NCBI GenBank assembly: GCA_947044405.1 | Contig: CAMRHE010000507.1 | Span: 310,001-374,000, forward strand | Direction of reading: 5' to 3' | DNA from: Leptodactylus fallax | Taxonomy: Eukaryota; Chordata; Amphibia; Anura; Leptodactylidae | DNA length: 64,000 bases | Part shown: positions 12,801 to 21,800 of the stretch, piece by piece | How the letters are laid out: the number at the start of each line of letters is the position of its first letter | Position numbering within the stretch: position 1 is the first letter of the stretch | Position numbers and translations under genes: made by a program | Notes under the pieces: generated by a model | Told to the model about the DNA's origin: nothing | Databases searched by the model: none | What the model saw: only the letters and a program-made list of their open reading frames with translations

Positions 12801-15800
12801 AGAGGATCCTGTTCATTTTTTGAAATATTACCAAGTTCATCAAGTTGCCTGTTTTCACTTGCTCAGGACTGGATACTGATATTCACTTGGGGGAACAGGG
12901 AGGTCTGGGTTTAGAGTTTCCTATAAGTTTGTTAGACCCCGTGCTGCATCACCGGTAAACCGGCTTTATACACAAAAGTCTCCCTTCTTTATCAGAGGTA
13001 TTAATAGGTAATTTGGGGAGGCCATCCTAGACGGGCCCGTCGGTAGGCAAAGTATAGTGAGGTAGTTTGGAAATCTAGAGCCTACTAGGTTATGCAGCAC
13101 AGGGGTCTCGGCTATCCAGTCGAGTGTGTGTGAAATTCTGTGTGGTTCTTTTACCGTGGCCTTAGTAAAAAAAAATGTTTTTAGCTATCGAGTCGTTCTT
13201 CTCGTCTGTGACTTCGCTGTATTCTGGGGAGCCCACCCCTGTCACGGCTTACACCTGCGCAGTGCACGGCACTGACAATATTTGTTGGGTGAACTCACCC
13301 AGTGGTTTCTTTCTGAAACAAAACTGCTATTATTATATTGTGGGGTCTCTTCAGACCTCAGAGTGTAATGAGCAGAGATCCAGAGGAGGGGATCAAACAT
13401 AACAAACAGTGTTACTCACCCCCCTGTACTTTGGCGCTTCTGCCTGACATCAGAGACAGCTGATTGGGCCTTAGTGATCATGTGGGTTACTTTGGCTTCA
13501 TGACGCTGATGTGACCAATAAATCGTTAAGCAGAAGCCCCGAATAAAACAGGGAACCGCTCTGGAGCCCAGGAGAGGTGAGTATCATTGTTTATTATGTT
13601 TCTCACCTCTTCTGGGCCTCCCATCATTATACTCTGGAGCCTGAAAAGACCCCCAAGTATAATAATAGTGTGAGTGACTAAACCCCAAAATACTATACTG
13701 TGTGGAGGGGCCACTATTGGACATTATACTGTGTGGAGGGGCCACTATGGGATATTGTACTGTGTGTAGGGGCCATTATGGGACATTATTGTAATGTCTC
13801 TGCCTGTTTGGGTCTCTGCGCCACCCTTCGCTTGCACGCTGCGGCGCAGGAGGCATGTTCAGTTTGATTCCTTGCTTAGGGTTCTTGTTGCTCTTTCTGA
13901 ACACTGCTCTATTACCTCTTCTCTGTAATTGAATTTCCGCCACACCCATCTCCTGCACCTTTGTTTCCTTTTGCTCCTCAAACAGTTAATCTTAGCTTTG
14001 CCTGTGTGATTAACAGCCTATCTACCAATCAAGTCTGGGACAGATTCTGGACTTCCTATAAACAGGTCATCTGCTCACACATGTGTGCTGGCTATTGAGA
14101 CTTGTCCCTTGCTAAGCGCTTCTCTTGCTGTTTGTTACCTGTATTCATATTCTTGACCTCTGGCTTACCCTTTGACTATTCTCTCGGATTTCGATTTGGT
14201 ACTATTTGTCTATCTGGTTTGACCTCGGCTTGCTGACTCTGCTTCTGTGTTGTTTGTCTTGTCTTGTTCTGTGTACACTTATTCAGAGAAGGGATTGCCG
14301 CCCAGTTGTCCCTGTCATTAGGACAGTTGTGGCAATTAGGTAGGGACAGGGGCTGGGTCAAGTTTAGGGCTCACTGTCTCTGTCTTTCCCTTCTTCCCCC
14401 ATTTCAGCAGCAGCACTGGGGAATCTCTCAACTAGCAATTCCCTTACAATTATACTGTGTGGAGGGGTCATTATGGGACATTGTACTGTATGGAGGGGTC
14501 ACTATGGCACATTATACTGTATGGAGGCCACTATGGGACATTATACTAGGTGAAGGGGACACTGTGGATCATTTTACTGTGTAGAGGAGCCGCTATGGGA
14601 CATTATCCTATGTGGAGAATTTCAATTTCGGCCTCAAGCAGCAGAAAAGCCAGAATCGGCCCTGCCGGTATGTTTGTCATACAGGTTGGCAGCGAAAAAT
14701 TGGCTACAGCTATCCAGACCATGGTGTGCATTGAAATGTGCTGACAAGGGTGGTTGGAGCAGGCAGGGGATGGAGTATACCAGCAGGCCTGTGCTGTGAG
14801 GCATTCTGTGCACCAGAAGTAGAAGAGGCAATTATTAGTTATTAGTAGTATTGGGCAAACCTCTCAACTTTTCATTTCAGGTTTGGCAGATTTATACATT
14901 ATATAATGCCCCTCAGTGGGCTCCCCATGCTACTCTTCACCCCCCACTATGCCAACCATGCACCACACACTACTGTACCTGGGGACCATTTGTTTGCAGT
15001 ATCCACAGCCGGTTCCTGTACTGCAATAGTGATCCCATCTAAGTAATGGAATCTCTGATTGATGCCCAAGAAGGGGTTAGTCTTGACATGACTTCAATTA
15101 ACCCCTTGAGTGTTCTGGTTCTTCTCAGCAGGAGAACACAACTATGAGAAAAGCCACAAGTCTGGTACTTGCCCTTAGGCCACAGTTGTGTCAAAAAACC
15201 TCTAACACCAACAGAATAGACATCAACCTCCAGGAAAAACTTCTTGGAAATGTCTGGTTGGCGAAGGATTAGTGACAATAAGGAAAAGATCTTTACCCCA
15301 TGAATCCTGTTGAAGAACTTTGAAGTCAATTGTAAAGGAAACTTATTTTTTATCATGATCTTTATCAAGTCCCCGATAGTCTAAACATGGACATAGAACT
15401 CTGCACCCACAGGGGAAGATTTTCTGATGACTTCATTCTCTATGTTCTCTTTAATATATTGGAACATCACTTGGATTTTCTGTAAGGCTAATGGATAGAC
15501 GTGACCCCGTGTTGCAGAAGATCAAGAGAGACCATCAATGGGACAATCATGTGACCAGTGAGGAAGCAGAGACTGTGCTTCCTCCTTGCTGAAGATGTTC
15601 CGAATAGCTGGACAAATTCTGTGGAGCTAGAGGTACTGATTCTGAGAGGACTGGGGTCAGTGGCTACAACAATGACCACACCAATGGATAACTTGTCTGG
15701 TGTTCCAGTCAATAAATGGGGAATACAGTTCAAGCCACAATAAACCCAACAACAGCAACGGGCTTATGGATTTAAGCAGGATGTTGAAGAAAATCGCTTC

Positions 15801-18800
15801 AGAGTGTAAGGCTTCCACCCAAGGGTCAGAGGCTCAATGTAAAACTCAATGGGTCCCAGGAGATGCACTCCATTGACAGAGGCTATGGTCAAGGGTTTCA
15901 CCAGGCATACCACTGTATATGTTAACAGGTGAGCAGTGCTTGTTGACTGAAGTTACCCGCAGAAAAACATTACAGGAAAGTTTCCTCTGAAAAGTGGACC
16001 ACAAAACAAATAATTTTGGGGAAGGGTCTTCTTTACTAAGTTAATCTTTCCAGCAAACCCTTGGTGTTTGAAGTCTCCTGACTTGACAGATGTTTTATAG
16101 TGGTCTAAAAGGATAGTGTGTATGAAGGATGCAGACATATCAGCAATGCAAGTGAAACAGTGAATATTACTATATATGCATACTGTATATATCATATGTG
16201 ATAATAAGAAAGAATATTCATTCATATGCACCAGGAATTGGGTGTTGTCCTGTCCTGAAGCTTTCTCAATGTGATGCATCAATGATATAGTGATGACAAT
16301 ATTACAGCAACTAAGGTTATTGGGGAAAATTGTACAAATGTATGTAGGTTCTGTATGGTATCCTGCAGTACATTTACCACAGATGTTACAGCTGGGTCTG
16401 TAGTCTGGATACAAGATGAGATACGGCAGGACATGGAGGTATACAGGTTCTGTATGGTATCCTGCAGTACATTTACCACAGATGTTACAGCTGGGTCTGT
16501 AGTCTGGATACAAGATGAGATACGGCAGGACATGGAGGTATACAGATTCTGTATGGTATCCTGCAGTACATTTACCACAGATGTTACAGCTGGGCCTGTA
16601 GTCTGGATACAAGATGAGATACGGCAGGACATGGAGGTATACAGGTTCTGTATGGTATCCTGCAGTACATTTACCACAGATGTTACTGCTGGGCCTGTAG
16701 TCTGGATACAAGATGAGATACGGCAGGACATGGAGGTATACGGGTTCTGTATGGTATCCTGCAGTACATTTACCACAGATGTTACAGCTGGGCCTGTAGC
16801 CTTGATACAAGATGAGATACGGCAGGACATGGAGGTATACAGGTTCTGTATGGTATCCTGCAGTACATTTACCACATATGTTACAGCTGGACCTGTAGTC
16901 TGGATGCAAGATGAGATATGGCAGGACATGGAGGTATACAGGTTCTGTATGGTATCCTTCAGTACATTCACCACAAATGCTCAACTGGTGATAAATCTGG
17001 TGACCGAGCAGGCCATGGAAGTGTTGTAATAAGAGATGAGCAAATCAAAGCTGACTAAGTGGAGTTCGATCCGAATTTCAGGAAATCTTCGATTCGCATC
17101 GATTTCTGGATTTCCTCACTCGTCGATGTATGGAATCGCACAGATCCAATCGGAGGTTTTAACCCCTTGGTTGCCGCAGTCAAACATGACCGACTGGGAG
17201 TGTTAGAGGACAATGTCAGACATTACATACGGCTGACACCCGCAAAGCAGGGTGCCCACACAGTTTCTTACTATTAGGGCTTAACGCGATTCGGATCGAA
17301 TCTAATTGTTTTGGAAACTTCGGATATTCGGTTGAATCAAATTTTTGAAAAATCAGCTCATCAATAGTTGTAATCTAGTGGAGACATTCCAGGGGAACCC
17401 TTGTATGGGTGGGTGAGCATTATCCATCTGAAAAATGAAAGTTGTCCACCCTGCTATAGATGTTCTGTACATAACACTGAGCTAATGTCCTTGTATCACA
17501 ACTAGGGGTAACCGACTGTCTTATGCTATAGATCCCGAGAACATTATACCAGCAGGGGCAGTGTGTCACTCCACAACAAAAGCAGGATTGAAGCACTCAC
17601 CACAAGGTCACCATACTCCAACTTGAAGGTCATAACGTCCCAATCAGAACCTGGATTTACAACTAAAAACTATACAGTTCCAGTCTGAGAACCTTTTTAT
17701 AGGATGGGGGGAGCACTTTCACACCCTCTTGTGGCAACATTCAGTGTCTAATAAGACTACACCTGTACACAGTTGAATAGGAAGTGCAGACATCTTCTCA
17801 AGATCTAGTATGCTGGGAACCATTTTGTTCAGGAGATTGGCTGGATAGCTTACAGTTTCTTAAATGGCCATTGCACTCTACAAGCAAGGGCAGAAGTACA
17901 GAGTCTATGGCTTGAGAGATCAATGTAGTGGGCCGAGAGAGGATGCCCGTGGGTGCCAGTGGTGACTGCAGCTAGATGGCACTACAGCAATGCAACAGGC
18001 AGAAAGAGGATGTCGCCAACTGTGGTCAGGTCGCGCTACATTTACTCTATACACAAACTCATTTTCAAGTGGAGGGGACAATATTTTTTTTGGAGTGCTT
18101 CTTAAATCATTGACTAACTCATTACATAAATACATAAATTTCTCCTATTTATGGCACATTCATTACTTTTTCCAGGAGGCCAACCAGCACTGGCAGGCGT
18201 GCTTAAAGAGGTCAGCTCCAAACATGGCAGCCAAATGCATATCACAAGTAATCTGTTATATATGAGTGATGGGCTGGAGAGCGAAGACCTGGAGAAGGTG
18301 GGCAAACTAAGGTACAGTAAGCATTAGTCCATAATAATGTATGTCTCATGGGAAGCAGAAGAATATACCAGTAGTGATGTTTTCTCAGTTTATGTATCTG
18401 TATCAATGCATCATCCATCACCGGATGTGGTGACAAGAAGTTTCATAGTCTCATCGCTCTTACTGAAAAGAATCCACAGCTATAATGATGGTGATATGTT
18501 CTTTCCTCTAGATGTAGAGGATGCCCCCTTGGCACAGTTATAGGCCTAGATGTAAAGAGATCTTCTGAAAACCCTCTATAACAAGGGTCAGCAACCTCCG
18601 ACACCTGTGCCGAAGTTGGCATTTCAGCCATGTCTACCTGGCACAGGGCTCTCTAAGCTGTGATGCTACAAAGTGGAGAAGCCTGAGGTGTGACATTGTA
18701 TCCGGGCATGAGCTAGTCAGCTCACAGGGCAGCAATTGTGTTATATCTTGAAACAAGTCTAAAGTATAGTATAGCAGTAAAACACACTAAAGTGGGATCA

Positions 18801-21800
18801 TTCATTTAAACGATTCTGGAAAGGTTTGTATGAATTTAGTCAACATAAAGATGGGGCTGTGTAAATGTCTCAGCCCTCTGTTCATACAGTGATCCTATCA
18901 CAAGAGAAGGATCACTGAAGGATCAATATAACGTTAGTCTGGCTCATGAATTGGTTGCTGATATGGTTTATATTTTATGACTTTCATGTAGGAGATCGAC
19001 ATTACAATTATTGTATGGCACACTGACTACCTAGTCTTTGATATTTAAAAATATTGGCACACTTTACAAAAAAGGTTGCCGACCTCTGCTCAACAAGGTC
19101 AATACTAAACATATTAAAAAGAAGAGTGACCAATCCTGGCCCATGTGTCCCCCCACTGGTGACTGTGACCCTTCCAATACTGATGACTGTGTCACCCCAC
19201 AGGTGACTGTGACCCTTCCAATACTGATGACTGTGGCACCCCATGGATGACTGTGACCCTTCCAGTACTGATGACTGTGTCACCCCGCTGGTGACTGTGA
19301 CCCTTCCAATACTGACCCTTTGTCACCCCACTGGTGACTGTGACCCTTCCAATACTGATGTTAGTGGCACCCCACAGGTGACTGTGACCATTCCAATACT
19401 GATGTCTGTGTCACCCCACTGCTGACTGTGACCCTTCCAATACTGATGTCTGTGTCACCCCACTGCTGACTGTGACCCTTCCAATACTGATGTCTGTGTC
19501 ACCCCACTGCTGACTGTGAGCCAAAAGACTATGCTAAAGGTATACTAGAGTATGAGAGAATCCTACTAGGTTCTAAAAAATGGACCTCACATTCCAAGCA
19601 GAAGACAACTAAGTTTGGAGGCATTTGGGGGTCTATTTTCTATTTTCTAGGGGGTGATGGAACTTGACATAATTTTATTATTTTATATGAGGATCACCTG
19701 AATCTTCCCCAACTGCAAATGTCAAGGTAGAAAAGGATGGGGAAGTTGGATTTCAACTGCAAAATCCTTTTGTTGTCAGGGAGTCACTGTCACTTCATTA
19801 CACATGCATTGCTTCGCTGGGTGTCCATGTGTATTGGTATGTTGGGAGAGATGGCTGTCGTTCACATAATTAACTGATAGCTATATTTTCACTTCATTTC
19901 ATTACCTCTTACTTTAGACCTATATATCGATCCAAAATTTTAGCACATAAGGGGTACTTACTTTCTGAATCTTCTGAACCAGAGTACATTTAGGCCACAT
20001 TGTTTAGCATTTTATTTGAATAAATATCTTTTTCATAGCAAGCCAAGGTAAAAACTAGAAGCCATGGGCTAGTATTATCAAGGTGGGAAGGTACATGATT
20101 ATTGGCCCTTCCAAACCTAAAAATATCAGTCCATGGTCACCCCAGGAACAAACCATCAATTTAGATGAACCAAGTCTGGTGGTGCCCATCTCTTCCTGGC
20201 ACCCCTGTTGTGTTGGATACTAGAGTAATAGTAAAATGGGATTGTGTTGGCCCTATGGCTAGCCTTAGTAATGAATAGCTGTCAATGGGACTACTCCATT
20301 ACTAAGGCAGTTAGACAATTAATAAAATCCACACAAAATAAAGTTTCTGGAAATAAACACTTCTCCACACAACTCTTTCACACAGAAAAACGGGACAATA
20401 GCAGGGTATAAGTCAGTTTTTATCATCACCTGAACATGTTGATAAGGTAGTTTGAAGAGCATAGATCATAGAAGGATAAAAACATTAATTCTATTATGCT
20501 GATCATTGTCTAATTTTACAAAGCTATAACCTCTGCATATGTTGATGTATATCTGTAGTCTATTTCTGCTCACAGCAGAACCAAAGTTCTTTTGTATGGG
20601 TCAGGGTAGGTGCAATATATTAATTGTATACATTTTTATATGGTATAGCAATTCTGATTGGAAACACAATTTGAAGTCATCATTCCCATTGGATGGAACC
20701 TAGTTAAATTGTAAGGCCTGATACTATAAAATAAAATAAACAAGTGCTGAGAGGTTCTTTAGAAAACTTCACTCACATGCTATGAGTCCTGTGTCTATTT
20801 CTCCCCCCACCAATGGGTACATAAGATTTAAAATCTCACAGTCAATAAGGTAAGATCCCTAGTTTGGGGATCATAATGAAATTGTACCACACCAATGACT
20901 TTACCCTGACTGTATTGATTGCATAATCATTTTGTTCCATTTCTGTCTGTGAACTTATCATTAGCTTTTTCCACTTTCTACTCCACCTGGAGTAAAATTG
21001 CATCAATTTTTGCAAGTCAAGTCAAAGTCTGAAGCCTGTCCTTGCCTCCCATCAGGATAATTGTTCTGTATGCAGATATACCATATTTTCTAGACCATAT
21101 CTTAGCAATTAGAGCAGGCCTTAAGACCTTCCTGCTGCAGCCATTTGTGCATGTTTTTACAGAAAGTGCCATAAAATGCCTTAAACAGTTAATAAATATG
21201 GTGTAAAGCATGCACACCAGTTTTGTTTTGTTTTTGTTTTTTTTTGTGGAAATTGTGCCAGAATTCTGTAAATTTGTATCTACATATTCCACACATATAA
21301 TATGCACATATTACACACACACTGACACTTCAGAAAGCTGAACTTCTGTGGCATCACCATCAGTGCTTTCTAGGTTGCTGTGATGCTCTGACTTATGTAG
21401 GTACAGTTACAATAGCTAGAGGAACCGCAGCTACATGCTTCACTAACCATCAGCAGTACTGAGGAAGGCTCTCTTGGACAACACACTGTGTAAGTATGTT
21501 TAGCGTATACCATGGTGTGAAGGATCTCGTCCTACCGAACCTGCGTTTAGCACACCTGAGATCACTTCAATTACCTCACACCCACCTCCAGTGAGTGTTC
21601 TGGACCGATAGGATAATACAGAACGAGCTTTTTAAATTTTATATATTTATTAACTCAACATATACAGGAATATATATCAATTACCAAGCAAAAAAAAGTC
21701 CATGTGGTAGGCCTCAGGGTCCTTTTTTCAGCAAGTTACAAAAGCATGTCTGTCCTGCATGCTCGCCCAACTCAGAAGAACAAAAGAACTTCGCCTCTCC

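Noticed and set aside
15953..17029. Open frames of 343 (-), 231 (-) and 224 (+) codons
   Set aside because: They are created by the 99-bp minisatellite; the non-repetitive ends of the - frame overlap a dead gypsy fragment.
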